A DNA stretch of 59,373 bases from Singulisphaera sp. GP187 (GTDB lineage Bacteria > Planctomycetota > GCA-002687715), in the NCBI GenBank assembly GCA_945907755.1, contig CAMDTN010000012.1, positions 1 to 59,373 on the forward strand. Direction: 5' to 3'. The notes beneath the pieces are model-generated. The model was not told where the DNA came from. It saw only the letters and a list, made by a program, of their open reading frames with translations, and searched no databases. Below, piece after piece: positions 43,748 through 52,145 of this stretch. How positions within the stretch are numbered: the stretch's first letter is position 1; every line of letters begins with the position of its first letter. The translations under genes and the position numbers were made by a program.

Positions 43748-45439
43748 TCAGAGTGGGTGCTCCTCAATGAAACCTTCCAACTGCTTGGCGCGGCGCGGGT
43801 TCTGCAGTTTCACCACAGCCTTCGCTTCAATCTGGCGCACACGCTCGCGCGTGACTTTGAAGATGCGCCCCACTTCCTCAAGGGTGTAGGTGTAGCCGTC
43901 ACCAATGCCGTAGCGCAGCTTGATGATTTCGCGCTCGCGGTAATTCAGCGACTGCAGCACTTCTTCGATCTTGTCCTTGAGCATCCGGTGCGTCGCCGAG
44001 GTCACCGGCGATTCCGCCGAATGATCTTCAATAAAGTCGCCGAAGTAGGAATCGTCCGATTCTCCGATTGGGCGATCCAAGCTGATCGGGTGCTTGGAAA
44101 TGCGCATCACGCGCCGCACTTCGTCCACTGCGATGCCTGATTCGCCAGCGACTTCTTCCACCGTGGGCTCGCGGCCCATGTGTTGCAGCAAGCGCTTCTG
44201 CACATTGCGCAGCTTGCTCATGGTTTCGATCATGTGCACCGGAATGCGGATGGTGCGCGCCTGGTCGGCGATCGCACGGGTGATTGCTTGGCGAATCCAC
44301 CAAGTGGCATAGGTGCTGAACTTGTAGCCACGGCGGTATTCGTATTTCTCCACTGCCTTCATCAACCCCGTGTTGCCTTCTTGGATCAAATCCAGGAAAG
44401 ACAGCCCACGGTTGCGGTACTTCTTTGCGATGCTCACCACCAACCGCAAGTTCCCTGAAGACAGCGCCTGCTTCGCGTCTTCGTAGGCTTCCAAGCGCAC
44501 GCGGATCTGGCCCACACGCCGCGTCAGCCGCGCAGGGGATTCGCAGGCTTCGCGCTGCAATACGCGCAGGCGTTCGAACACGTCGTCCGCTTCCTTGCGG
44601 CGTTTGGCGCGACGCAGCAGCCTGAACTCTGCCTCCACACGCGACATCTCTTCATGAGTTTCGTGGATCTTGTCCATGAGCGGACGAATGTGTTTGATCT
44701 GAAGCCCAAGTTCCTCCAACAAGATCACGCACTTCTTGCGGCGCGCACGCACGCGGCGAGCCAAAGCCACCTCGTGAACATCGACTTTGGATGACGCTCC
44801 TGCTTCGCGCTCGCTCTCGCGGTCTTGAAACTCTCTCTCCCATGTGATGAACGATGCTCGGTTGGCATCGATGATCTTCTCCACTGTCTTCACGTTCTCT
44901 GGCAAGCGGTGAGAGATGTTCTGCTTGTCAACCTCCTCAACCTTCAGCGTCCGGTCGAGAGGCAGCACGCCGCTTTCGACGTCTTTGAAGATTTTGATCG
45001 CACCGAAGGCAGCGATAGCGCTTTCCAGGACCTTCTGACGGTACAAATCTCTGGCGATGTCAATCTTGCGGGCCAAGTAGATCTCTTGTTCCCGAGTGAG
45101 CAAATCGATCTCGCCCATCTGGGTGAGGTACATGCGCACCGGGTCGTCGATCTTCTCCGCGGGGCCAGAGCTCACCGTCTCTTCATCATCACTGTCGTCA
45201 TCCCCCGACAGAGTGGCTTCCGCTGCGCCCGCACCTGGCTCTTCGAATCCGCGCTCCTCGGCATCTTCCGCGTCAATGACCTCAAGCCCGCGCCCGCGCA
45301 GATCCAAGAGAATATCTTCAAGCGCATCTGGGTCTGTGAGCTCGCGTGGGATGGCCGCGTTCAGCTGCTCGTAGGTGACGAAGCCGTTCTGCTTCGACTT
45401 GTCGATCAGCTTCACCACATCTGCTGGAAGGTTCTTCAT
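43748..45439 (-). CDS. rpoD: RNA polymerase primary sigma factor
   Basis: A 563-residue sigma-70. An acidic region 1.1 (about 1-100, with a DDDSDDEE stretch), region 1.2 ([22 protein letters not shown]), a non-conserved insert (about 140-310), region 2 ([57 protein letters not shown]), region 3 and region 4 ending [14 protein letters not shown]. It directs core RNA polymerase to housekeeping promoters, presumably including the TANNNT boxes proposed in this window. It follows dnaG after 9 nt. A shorter-than-usual region 1.1 spacing is not evident. Confidence 0.97.
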   Translation of the reverse strand: MKNLPADVVKLIDKSKQNGFVTYEQLNAAIPRELTDPDALEDILLDLRGRGLEVIDAEDAEERGFEEPGAGAAEATLSGDDDSDDEETVSSGPAEKIDDPVRMYLTQMGEIDLLTREQEIYLARKIDIARDLYRQKVLESAIAAFGAIKIFKDVESGVLPLDRTLKVEEVDKQNISHRLPENVKTVEKIIDANRASFITWEREFQDRESEREAGASSKVDVHEVALARRVRARRKKCVILLEELGLQIKHIRPLMDKIHETHEEMSRVEAEFRLLRRAKRRKEADDVFERLRVLQREACESPARLTRRVGQIRVRLEAYEDAKQALSSGNLRLVVSIAKKYRNRGLSFLDLIQEGNTGLMKAVEKYEYRRGYKFSTYATWWIRQAITRAIADQARTIRIPVHMIETMSKLRNVQKRLLQHMGREPTVEEVAGESGIAVDEVRRVMRISKHPISLDRPIGESDDSYFGDFIEDHSAESPVTSATHRMLKDKIEEVLQSLNYREREIIKLRYGIGDGYTYTLEEVGRIFKVTRERVRQIEAKAVVKLQNPRRAKQLEGFIEEHPL

Positions 45440-45448
45440 GATTTTTGA

Positions 45449-47209
45449 TCAGGCCCCGTCTGAACTGGCCGGGGACTGCCCCAACTTGGTGGCACGATAG
45501 CGCCGACTGAGTTCTTCCAAGGCCTCCGGATCCACGGCCAAGCGTTCCTGCAAGCGTTGCATTTCGGACTTCCCCGCCGCTCGTGAAAGCGCATCGAGCG
45601 CATCCATTCCCATGCGTTCCAGGTCGTGGCCATGACCTTCCGGCAACAGGGCCCGTTTAGCCATGTCACGCAGCTCCGGGTCGTCCAGTCCGTCCAGCAG
45701 ACTGGCCGAAGTAGCCCCTGCATTGGACGCCAATTGAGCAAATGTGCTGAGGATGGTGCGCACGCTGGCCGCGGGCACCGCTGCAATTTGCGCGCTTGTC
45801 AACCGCACTGCAAAGCCCGGCTCGTTCAATGCCGCCTGAACCAACCAGAGCACCGTCATGTTGCGTGTGGTGGGCGTCGCGTTGCGTTCAGCGCCGCCAG
45901 CGCCAGATTCCGAGGCCCCGCCATCCCTCTTCGCAGGCAGGGCTTCCGAGCGCACGCGCTGTTGCAAGGCCTGCACGCTGACGCCGAGCTTTTCGGCCAC
46001 CCGCGCCAAGACCAATTCCCGCGCAACAGGGTCGTTCAATGCGGCTACAGTTGCCGTCAATTCGTTGGTGGCCTTCAAGCGGCCACTGAGTTCGTTGAGG
46101 TCATGGCGCTGCGACACACGCTCCAACAGAAACTCCACCAGCGGCACCGTCATGCCCAACAACTCTTGCACACCAGCTTCGCCGCGCGCAAGAAAAAAAT
46201 CGCATGGGTCTTGCCCGCCGGGAAGCACCGCCACTTGGATGTCGAGCTGCCCGCCTTCCAACAACAAACGCGCACCGCGCTCCGCCGCCGCGAGGCCTGC
46301 TTTGTCGCCGTCGTACACCAAGATGATGCGCTCGGTGTAGCGCGCAAGGATGCGCGCATGGGCGCTGGTCATGGCCGTGCCCAGCGTGGCCACGCACCCG
46401 GCCACTCCGGCCTGCGTGCTCATGATCACATCGGTGTAGCCCTCCATCACCAACACTGGCGCGTTGCGCGGGTGCTGCTTCAGGCGATCGATGCCATAGA
46501 GCATGCGGCCCTTGGAGAAAATCGGCGTCTCGGGCGAGTTCAGATACTTCGGCTCCGATCCATCCAGCGAGCGCGCGCCGAAGGCGACGATGCGGCCAAA
46601 GCTATCGCGAATGGGAAAAGTGAGGCGACCACGGAAGCGGTCGTAGTGCCCAGGCCGCGTCGAGCCAGGCAGCGCCAACCCCGAGCGTTCCAGCACCACT
46701 GAATCGATGCCGCGCGCGCGTGCCGCATCCACCAATCCCGTCCAGCCATCCGGTGCCATCCCGAGGCCCCATGCGGCCGCGACCTCCGGCTTGATGCCGC
46801 GCTTGGCCACATAGTCGCGAGTCGCCGTGCCGGCCCCTGCGGCATAGGTGCTGCGGAAAAGATCTTGGGCACACACATGTGCTGCAAGCAACGGGGCGCG
46901 GTCCTCGCCTGCAGCGTGTGAATCCAAGCGCACGCCGGCGCGCTCGGCCAGCAAGCGCAGCGCTTCACCGAACTCCACTTTGTCCATCTTCATCACAAAG
47001 TCGAAGACGGTGCCGCCCTCTTGGCAGCCGAAACAGTGGAATGTTTGACGCGTAGGCGAAACATGAAAGCTGGGAGTCTTTTCGCGATGGAAGGGGCAAC
47101 ACGCAGAAAAACCGGCACCGGCCTTCTTCAGCGGCAGATAACCACTGACCACTTCCACGATGTCCGTGGCCGTGCGTACTTCATCGATGCTGTTCCGAGT
47201 GCTGCTCAA
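45449..47209 (-). CDS. dnaG: DNA primase
   Basis: A 586-residue primase with a zinc-binding domain (Cys38, His41, Cys59, Cys62 in CCPFHREKTPSF and FHCFGC), an RNA-polymerase domain with the TOPRIM motifs VMEGYTDVIM and VYDGDKAGL, and a C-terminal helicase-interaction domain (about 440-586). It makes RNA primers for replication. The start is TTG at 47209, which places SIDEVRTATDIVEVV at the N-terminus as in the family; no suitable ATG exists. It heads the macromolecular-synthesis-type operon dnaG-rpoD-zinc ribbon-PaaK-like and lies 82 nt after rsmA. Confidence 0.95.
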   Translation of the reverse strand: MSSTRNSIDEVRTATDIVEVVSGYLPLKKAGAGFSACCPFHREKTPSFHVSPTRQTFHCFGCQEGGTVFDFVMKMDKVEFGEALRLLAERAGVRLDSHAAGEDRAPLLAAHVCAQDLFRSTYAAGAGTATRDYVAKRGIKPEVAAAWGLGMAPDGWTGLVDAARARGIDSVVLERSGLALPGSTRPGHYDRFRGRLTFPIRDSFGRIVAFGARSLDGSEPKYLNSPETPIFSKGRMLYGIDRLKQHPRNAPVLVMEGYTDVIMSTQAGVAGCVATLGTAMTSAHARILARYTERIILVYDGDKAGLAAAERGARLLLEGGQLDIQVAVLPGGQDPCDFFLARGEAGVQELLGMTVPLVEFLLERVSQRHDLNELSGRLKATNELTATVAALNDPVARELVLARVAEKLGVSVQALQQRVRSEALPAKRDGGASESGAGGAERNATPTTRNMTVLWLVQAALNEPGFAVRLTSAQIAAVPAASVRTILSTFAQLASNAGATSASLLDGLDDPELRDMAKRALLPEGHGHDLERMGMDALDALSRAAGKSEMQRLQERLAVDPEALEELSRRYRATKLGQSPASSDGA

Positions 47210-47291
47210 CGCCCTTTAGCCCACCGCGCTGCGTGGCCGAGCGCCGCTCCGAGCGCAAGCCCGAATCCGCAAGCCCGACGACACGCGAGGA

Positions 47292-48194
47292 TCATACCGC
47301 GCCGCGAACCGCGGCGAACAATCGCAGGATGGTGGGGATCTCCAGCACATCGGCGCGCTCATTGCCTGTGAGCCCGACCGCAAGCAGCGCGGTCGTCAAC
47401 TCGCCGGGCACCAATGTGACGCCGAGCACCGCGGCCGCGCGCGGCAGCGTGCGACGCAAGATCTGACGACGCGCGCCTAACAGTGTCCGAGCGAAAAGGA
47501 GCAGACTATCGAGATCGTCGATGCTGAATCCTGCAGCAAGCGTGCGCAGATCGCGTGGCACCAAGCGCACCACAGCCGATTCGACTTCGGGGCGCGGGTG
47601 AAAATAGCCCGCAGGCAGCACGCGCAGTTGCTCCACTTCGTAGCAAAGCCCCGCTAGAAGCGAGAGCGGTGTGTAGTGTTCGCTGCCGGGTTTGGCCCGC
47701 AACGCACGCGCCACTTCCTTTTGCAATGTGAGCACCACAGATTCAGGTGGGCGCAGCAGATGCGGCAGCGCCGCCAAAAAAGGCGACGAGATCTGGTAAG
47801 GCAGATTGGAGATGACAAAAAAACCGCTGTCCCACGCGCCTGCAGCGCTCAAGGCAGCGAGCAGCGGTGCAGCGAGTCCCTTGGTGCCAAGGCAATCGCC
47901 TTCAATCAAGGTGAAATGTGTTTCGGACGCAAAAGCGTCGCGCAAGACGCCGCAGTAGCCCGCATCCACCTCCGCCGCAACCACACGCGCGCCGCGCGCG
48001 AGCAATGCGCTGGTCAAAGCCCCCAAGCCGGGCCCAATTTCCAAAACCACACGACCTTCGATAGGGCCGCCTGCTGCAGCAACCAACTCAACCGATGCAG
48101 CATGCACCAAGAAGTTCTGTCCGAAGCGTGCCAACGGTGCCAACCCGCGTGCTTCAAGAAAGCTATTGATCTCTGCACTCGTGCGCGGGAGCAT
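47292..48194 (-). CDS. rsmA: 16S rRNA dimethyladenosine transferase
   Basis: A 300-residue KsgA/RsmA enzyme. RFGQNFLVHAASVEL is near the N-terminus; the SAM-binding motif EIGPGLGALTSALL follows and the catalytic NLPYQISSPFL is at about residue 134. It dimethylates two adjacent adenosines in helix 45 of 16S rRNA. The ATG at 48194 shares its A with the TGA of the upstream FGE-like gene (TGATG), implying coupling; the longer frame to 48515 is not used. Confidence 0.93.
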   Translation of the reverse strand: MLPRTSAEINSFLEARGLAPLARFGQNFLVHAASVELVAAAGGPIEGRVVLEIGPGLGALTSALLARGARVVAAEVDAGYCGVLRDAFASETHFTLIEGDCLGTKGLAAPLLAALSAAGAWDSGFFVISNLPYQISSPFLAALPHLLRPPESVVLTLQKEVARALRAKPGSEHYTPLSLLAGLCYEVEQLRVLPAGYFHPRPEVESAVVRLVPRDLRTLAAGFSIDDLDSLLLFARTLLGARRQILRRTLPRAAAVLGVTLVPGELTTALLAVGLTGNERADVLEIPTILRLFAAVRGAV

Positions 48195-49207
48195 CAACGC
48201 TCTCCGCGGCGAATGGATTGTGCCAGCGCATCGAGGCGCGCCCCATGAGCAGGCTCCGCGTGAGCCACGGCATAATCCAAGTACGGCAACGCAACGGCTC
48301 CAATGGCGCGCAAGTCGGCTTCCGCTCCACGGCGCTCGAAGAACCAACCCCACGGATCGTGCGAACCCAGTTGCTGCAAGAGCGAGCGCACATGTGCGTC
48401 CAAAGCAGCCGCTTCCTCGTCCAGCACGCAGCGAAACCCAGTGTCGCTGAACCAGGCGTCGGCGCCCGCGAGGCGCCACGAAATGGGTGCCCATTCTGCT
48501 CCATTGGGAACCCATGAATCCAGCGCGGTCATGTGCGTTCTGCGATCACCAGCAAGGTCGAGGTACGAACCGCCCTTGACGAGAAATCTGTCCGGCGTGT
48601 GGGCTCCTGCAGTGCTGTCGGTCCATTCCGCCGCGTTGCCAACAAGATCGTAGGCACCAAAGCGCGAGCGTCCGCCTTCGAACATGCCCACCGGCACCAA
48701 CGCTCCAAACCCAGCGTCCAATGTGTTGGCCAACGTGGTTACAGCTTCCGCCTCGCCCCAAGGGAACGGCAAGTTTCCCGGCCCTGCCGCAGCCCACTCC
48801 CATTGAATTGAACTCGGCAATCGTTTGCCGCGTTGCGCCGCGAAATTGCGTGCTTCCGCCAAGGACACTCTGGTGACAGGCAAATCCGGCTGCATTTCCA
48901 GCGCCGCTGGAACTAAGCCGCGCTGCGCGTCGGCGCCGGCAGGGTTGTTCGCGAGGAACAACGCGTAGTCATGCCGCGTGACTTCGAAGCGGTCAATCCA
49001 AAACGCAGCTACCGCGGTGGCAGACACTGGGCCAACGGCGACACGCATGCCAGCGCTGCAAAACACCATGTCTTCGGTGCGCGCGCCGGGCAGAGCCGTT
49101 ACATAAGGCGGCAGCAGCAAGCGCCAACCCACCAGCACCCAAGCCAGTAGAGCCAGCGCCACCGCCGCAGGAAGCGCGATGCGAAGTGCAGCGCGCCTCG
49201 TTGCCAT
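48194..49207 (-). CDS. FGE/SUMF1-family (sulfatase-modifying-factor) membrane-anchored protein
   Basis: A 337-residue protein with an N-terminal membrane anchor (about 8-35). The SUMF1 domain (about 45-260) has FWIDRFEVTRHDYALFL, the LVGNAAEWTDS motif (family NVWEW) and FLVKGGSY, ending DTGFRCV. True FGEs need a Cys pair near GFRC; only the Cys in FRCV is seen, so it may be a non-oxidative family member, common in planctomycetes as substrate-binding or signalling domains. The ATG (49207) overlaps the OmpA-like gene TGA (TGATG) and its TGA overlaps the rsmA ATG. The three-gene coupling is unusual. Confidence 0.82.
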   Translation of the reverse strand: MATRRAALRIALPAAVALALLAWVLVGWRLLLPPYVTALPGARTEDMVFCSAGMRVAVGPVSATAVAAFWIDRFEVTRHDYALFLANNPAGADAQRGLVPAALEMQPDLPVTRVSLAEARNFAAQRGKRLPSSIQWEWAAAGPGNLPFPWGEAEAVTTLANTLDAGFGALVPVGMFEGGRSRFGAYDLVGNAAEWTDSTAGAHTPDRFLVKGGSYLDLAGDRRTHMTALDSWVPNGAEWAPISWRLAGADAWFSDTGFRCVLDEEAAALDAHVRSLLQQLGSHDPWGWFFERRGAEADLRAIGAVALPYLDYAVAHAEPAHGARLDALAQSIRRGER

Positions 49208-49899
49208 CACTTCAGCGCCTGAGGCCTAAGAACAACGATTTCCACTCGGCGATTGCGCGAGCGGCCTTCGTTGTTGCCGTTATCAGCAACAGGCTTCACC
49301 TCGCCGTAGCCGGCGAAGGAAACGCGCTTCGGCTCGAAACCGCATTCCTTGATAAGCACATCCGCAACTGCAAGGCTGCGTGCTCCAGAGAGCTGAAGAT
49401 TTCCCAATGGGAATTCCTTGGCGTGAATTTTCACCGGCTGGTTGTCCGTGTGGCCTTCCACGCGGATGTCACCATCCAATGCGGCGAGCTTCGCGCCCAG
49501 TTCCTTCATCAACTTCACGCCTGACTTCTTCAACACAGCCTTGCCGCTGTCAAAGAGCAGTGTCTCAGCCACTTCGACAGCGATGCCGTCACCGTGAGCC
49601 TTGAAGTGCACTTCGCCCTGTTGGCCCATTTCGGCCTCCAAGCGGCGCAAGCGCTCGGCGACATCGCCGACAGCTTCCGCCGCAGAGCGATCGCCCTTCA
49701 GACGCGCGACTTCCGCGCGGGTAGCAGCCAGATCTGTGTCGAGCAGCTTGTTCTGTGCGATGAGGTCTTCATTGCGCAGTGTCAGCCCCTTGATCACTTG
49801 ATCTTGGTTGCCAATTTCCTTTTTGGCGTCGTCCACGCTTTGAGTGGCACACGCCCCGAACAACAAAGCCGCCGCGATTCCCAAAACTGCAGAACGCAT
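49207..49899 (-). CDS. OmpA-family peptidoglycan-binding lipoprotein
   Basis: A 230-residue protein. Lipoprotein signal MRSAVLGIAAALLFGAC (Cys17), a coiled-coil stalk (about 25-95; QDQVIKGLTLRNEDLIAQNKLL), and an OmpA C-terminal domain (about 100-225) with LLFDSGKAVLKKSG, RVEGHTDNQPV and RRVEIVVL, the residues that bind diaminopimelate in peptidoglycan. It would anchor the outer envelope to the wall or act as a flagellar/MotB-like stator-related protein. ATG 49899 has GGGAGGG upstream. Downstream it is coupled to the FGE-like gene. Confidence 0.88.
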   Translation of the reverse strand: MRSAVLGIAAALLFGACATQSVDDAKKEIGNQDQVIKGLTLRNEDLIAQNKLLDTDLAATRAEVARLKGDRSAAEAVGDVAERLRRLEAEMGQQGEVHFKAHGDGIAVEVAETLLFDSGKAVLKKSGVKLMKELGAKLAALDGDIRVEGHTDNQPVKIHAKEFPLGNLQLSGARSLAVADVLIKECGFEPKRVSFAGYGEVKPVADNGNNEGRSRNRRVEIVVLRPQALK

Positions 49900-49985
49900 C
49901 GTCAACCCTCCCGAACAACCGCTTCTTCCCCCACGCAGCACGACGGCGCCCACCGCCGCGCTCGTAGGAGCCCCAAAGCGGGGAA

Positions 49986-50633
49986 TCACTTCGTGCCGAA
50001 TGTATTCAACGCCCAATTCGTGATGCCGCCCGTCGCGCTGCTCACATGGTCGTGCGCGGTATCCCACCACACCATGGCTGCGAACAAGCACACCACCGAA
50101 CTGATCACCAAAGCGGCAACCATCCCAGCGCCGACACCAGAACCGTCATCGACAGCCACCGGTGTGCCTGCACGAGCGGTGCTACGGCGACCAGCAGACG
50201 CAGTGGCGGACGGTGCAGCGGCTGCGGCGGGTGCCGGAGTGCTGCGCGCGTTGCCACGCGTGCTACGGCCGGCCACCGCTGGCTTCACCACTGGCTTTGC
50301 ATCCGCTTTGGGCGGAACCGCAGTCTTGCCGCTGGATCCAACTTGAGTGGTGTCAGCGCCAATCTGCGCTGTGGCCATACCTTCGTCAGCCACATCCAAA
50401 TCCTTGCCTTCGTCGAAGAGCAAGTCGTCCGTCAATGTCTCAGCAGCCTTGCTGCTGGACTTCAGACGATCAATCTCTTCGCGGCGAAACTTCATGGACT
50501 GGTTGTCGCCGCGGGAGGCGCGAATCTCGCCCTCCGAAACCAAACGCTTCAACTGATCCTCGGTGAGCTTCAACTCGCGCAAGGCATTTTCAAAACTCAG
50601 GTATTCGTCGGCCACTCTGTTCTCCCGTTCCAT
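49986..50633 (-). CDS. Excisionase-like HTH protein with C-terminal membrane anchor
   Basis: A 215-residue protein. Residues 9-60 (LSFENALRELKLTEDQLKRL, followed by EGEIRASRGDNQSMKFRREEI) look like a MerR/excisionase-type winged helix-turn-helix DNA- or partner-binding domain. Then come an acidic segment (75-95), an Ala/Pro/Lys/Arg-rich linker (95-165) and one C-terminal membrane helix (about 180-200; GMVAALVISSVVCLFAAMVWW) with a short tail. Similar MerR-like/TM proteins occur in planctomycetes. It lies 86 nt upstream of the OmpA-like gene. The function is unknown. Confidence 0.7.
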   Translation of the reverse strand: MERENRVADEYLSFENALRELKLTEDQLKRLVSEGEIRASRGDNQSMKFRREEIDRLKSSSKAAETLTDDLLFDEGKDLDVADEGMATAQIGADTTQVGSSGKTAVPPKADAKPVVKPAVAGRSTRGNARSTPAPAAAAAPSATASAGRRSTARAGTPVAVDDGSGVGAGMVAALVISSVVCLFAAMVWWDTAHDHVSSATGGITNWALNTFGTK

Positions 50634-50675
50634 GCTGCTCACAGTTTTGCGAGCAAGTTCCAGATGCAAGTTTCT

Positions 50676-51080
50676 TCAGCGTCCGCCTTCCGGCGGCTTG
50701 TCTTTTTCTGGCTTCGCAGGAGCGGAGCCCCCAGAAGCCTCGGCATTGTACTTGGCCCAGTGCTTGCGAAGCATCCCGGGCGCATATTCTGCGCTCGAAT
50801 CGTCCCCGTAGGTTTCGATCAGCAAGTCGTAGGTGCAGTCTCGCGCCGCCACCAACTTCAGCGAACGCCCGTTGTCCACGCGGTAGACCGACAGGTGCTT
50901 GGTCACGGTGTCCATGACATACAGGACTTCCATGCCGTTGGCATAGGCGCCTGTCACCATGACCATGTTGCGAGTGCCATCAGTGTCTTGGCTGGCAATG
51001 GCCGGACGAGGGGCTAAAGCCCACAGCGCGACGGCTGCGAAAACACAACAAAGCACATATGCGGGTTTGACTTGCAGCAT
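50676..51080 (-). CDS. Small exported protein of unknown function
   Basis: A 134-residue protein with a signal or anchor segment (residues 7-30; YVLCCVFAAVALWALAP), a compact beta-rich domain (NMVMVTGAYANGMEVLYVMDT, TKHLSVYRVDNGRSLKLV, and RDCTYDLLIETYGDDS) and a charged Lys/Pro tail. ATG 51080 is chosen with GGAGG 10 nt upstream; an upstream frame starts at 51140. A TATGCT box (51112-51117, minus strand) lies 31 nt before the ATG. It is followed by the HTH/TM gene after 42 nt. It resembles a planctomycete domain of the form 'VMVTG...MEVLYVMD..' but I cannot name it. Confidence 0.6.
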   Translation of the reverse strand: MLQVKPAYVLCCVFAAVALWALAPRPAIASQDTDGTRNMVMVTGAYANGMEVLYVMDTVTKHLSVYRVDNGRSLKLVAARDCTYDLLIETYGDDSSAEYAPGMLRKHWAKYNAEASGGSAPAKPEKDKPPEGGR

Positions 51081-51111
51081 GGGAACGAATGCCTCCAAAA
51101 GGCGCGGGCGC

Positions 51112-51117
51112 AGCATA
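51112..51117 (-). promoter_or_regulatory. Candidate -10 element for the small exported protein gene
   Basis: Minus strand GGCTATGCTGC; TATGCT is followed by GGAGG and the ATG. It has the same CTATGCTG string as the GT4 promoter. Confidence 0.45.
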
Positions 51118-51179
51118 GCCGCCAGCCCATTTTCTGCCAACGGGATAAGCGAGACATGTTGGGTCTGACGCCGCCTGAA

Positions 51180-52145
51180 TTAGGGGCTGAGCGGGGCGGC
51201 GCGGAAAAGCATGTCCACGATGTCTGCGGTGGAAACGAGCCCCACTGGCTGCCCAGCTCTGGTGACCAAGCCCAAGGGGCAGCGCCCGCGGCGGAGTAGG
51301 TCCAAGGCCGCAACGGAACTGAGCCCTTCCGCCAGTTGCGGCAGCGGCCGAAGCACTGCCTTGGCGCCTTGGCCCGCGCCGACTGAAACATCGTGCACCG
51401 AGACATAACCCAGCACGGGCCCTTTGCCGCCCGGGCGCACCAACAAGCGCGTGTGGCCGCTGGCCGAAGCCATGGCCCGGATGGTGCTGGCATCGGCCTC
51501 AGAATCCACCCAACTCACCCGCCGCAGCGGCACCATCACCGCTTCCACCCGCTGGCGTCGCAGAGCCAGCACGCGCTCGGCCAGCGCCGCTTGAACCACG
51601 CTCATCTGCCCTGCCGCTTGAGCCTCGGCTAACGCCGTGCTGAGCTCCTCGCGGCCGAGCAATCCTGTCATTTCGGACTCGCCGCGAAACAGGCGTCGTA
51701 GAAGCCAACCGAGCAGCGCTGCTGGCAGCCACAACACCACACGGCTGACCTCGAAGAGTGGCAGCCCTAAGGGCATCAGCTTTGCGGGGTGTCGCATGAA
51801 CAGCGCCTTGGGCACCACCTCCCCCAACACGAACACCACCGGCACGACGCAACAAATGTTCAGCAATTCGCGCTCGCCCACATCCAGTTCTGGCCAAGAC
51901 GCCGCGATGAGACGCCCTCCTGCGAAGGCCATCGCCCAGTGTGCGATGTTGTTGCCGAGCAGCAGCAACACCACCACGCGCCCCTTGCGCCCGAACCAAC
52001 GCAGCAGCCGCCGCGCGCGCTGATCACCACCCGCAGCCAACACACGCAAGCGCACACGCTCCATGGAGTACAAACCTGTTTCGAAGCCCGCGTAGAAACC
52101 GCAGAGCAGCAACGCAGCGATGAAAGAGAGTGTGACTCCGATCAT
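51180..52145 (-). CDS. DUF21/CBS-domain membrane protein (CNNM/CorC-like), second paralogue
   Basis: A 321-residue protein with a DUF21 (CNNM) transmembrane domain (about 1-165; three to four helices, GFYAGFETGLYSMERVRLRVL, LGEVVPKALFMRHPAKL), then two CBS motifs (about 190-315; VMVPLRRVSWVDSEADASTI and CPLGLVTRAGQPVGLVSTADIVDML). It lacks the C-terminal CorC_HlyC domain found in the upstream paralogue. CNNM proteins are linked to magnesium or cobalt export. The ATG at 52145 overlaps the TGA of the upstream gene (ATGA). It is the last gene of the pil-histidine kinase operon. Confidence 0.85.
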   Translation of the reverse strand: MIGVTLSFIAALLLCGFYAGFETGLYSMERVRLRVLAAGGDQRARRLLRWFGRKGRVVVLLLLGNNIAHWAMAFAGGRLIAASWPELDVGERELLNICCVVPVVFVLGEVVPKALFMRHPAKLMPLGLPLFEVSRVVLWLPAALLGWLLRRLFRGESEMTGLLGREELSTALAEAQAAGQMSVVQAALAERVLALRRQRVEAVMVPLRRVSWVDSEADASTIRAMASASGHTRLLVRPGGKGPVLGYVSVHDVSVGAGQGAKAVLRPLPQLAEGLSSVAALDLLRRGRCPLGLVTRAGQPVGLVSTADIVDMLFRAAPLSP

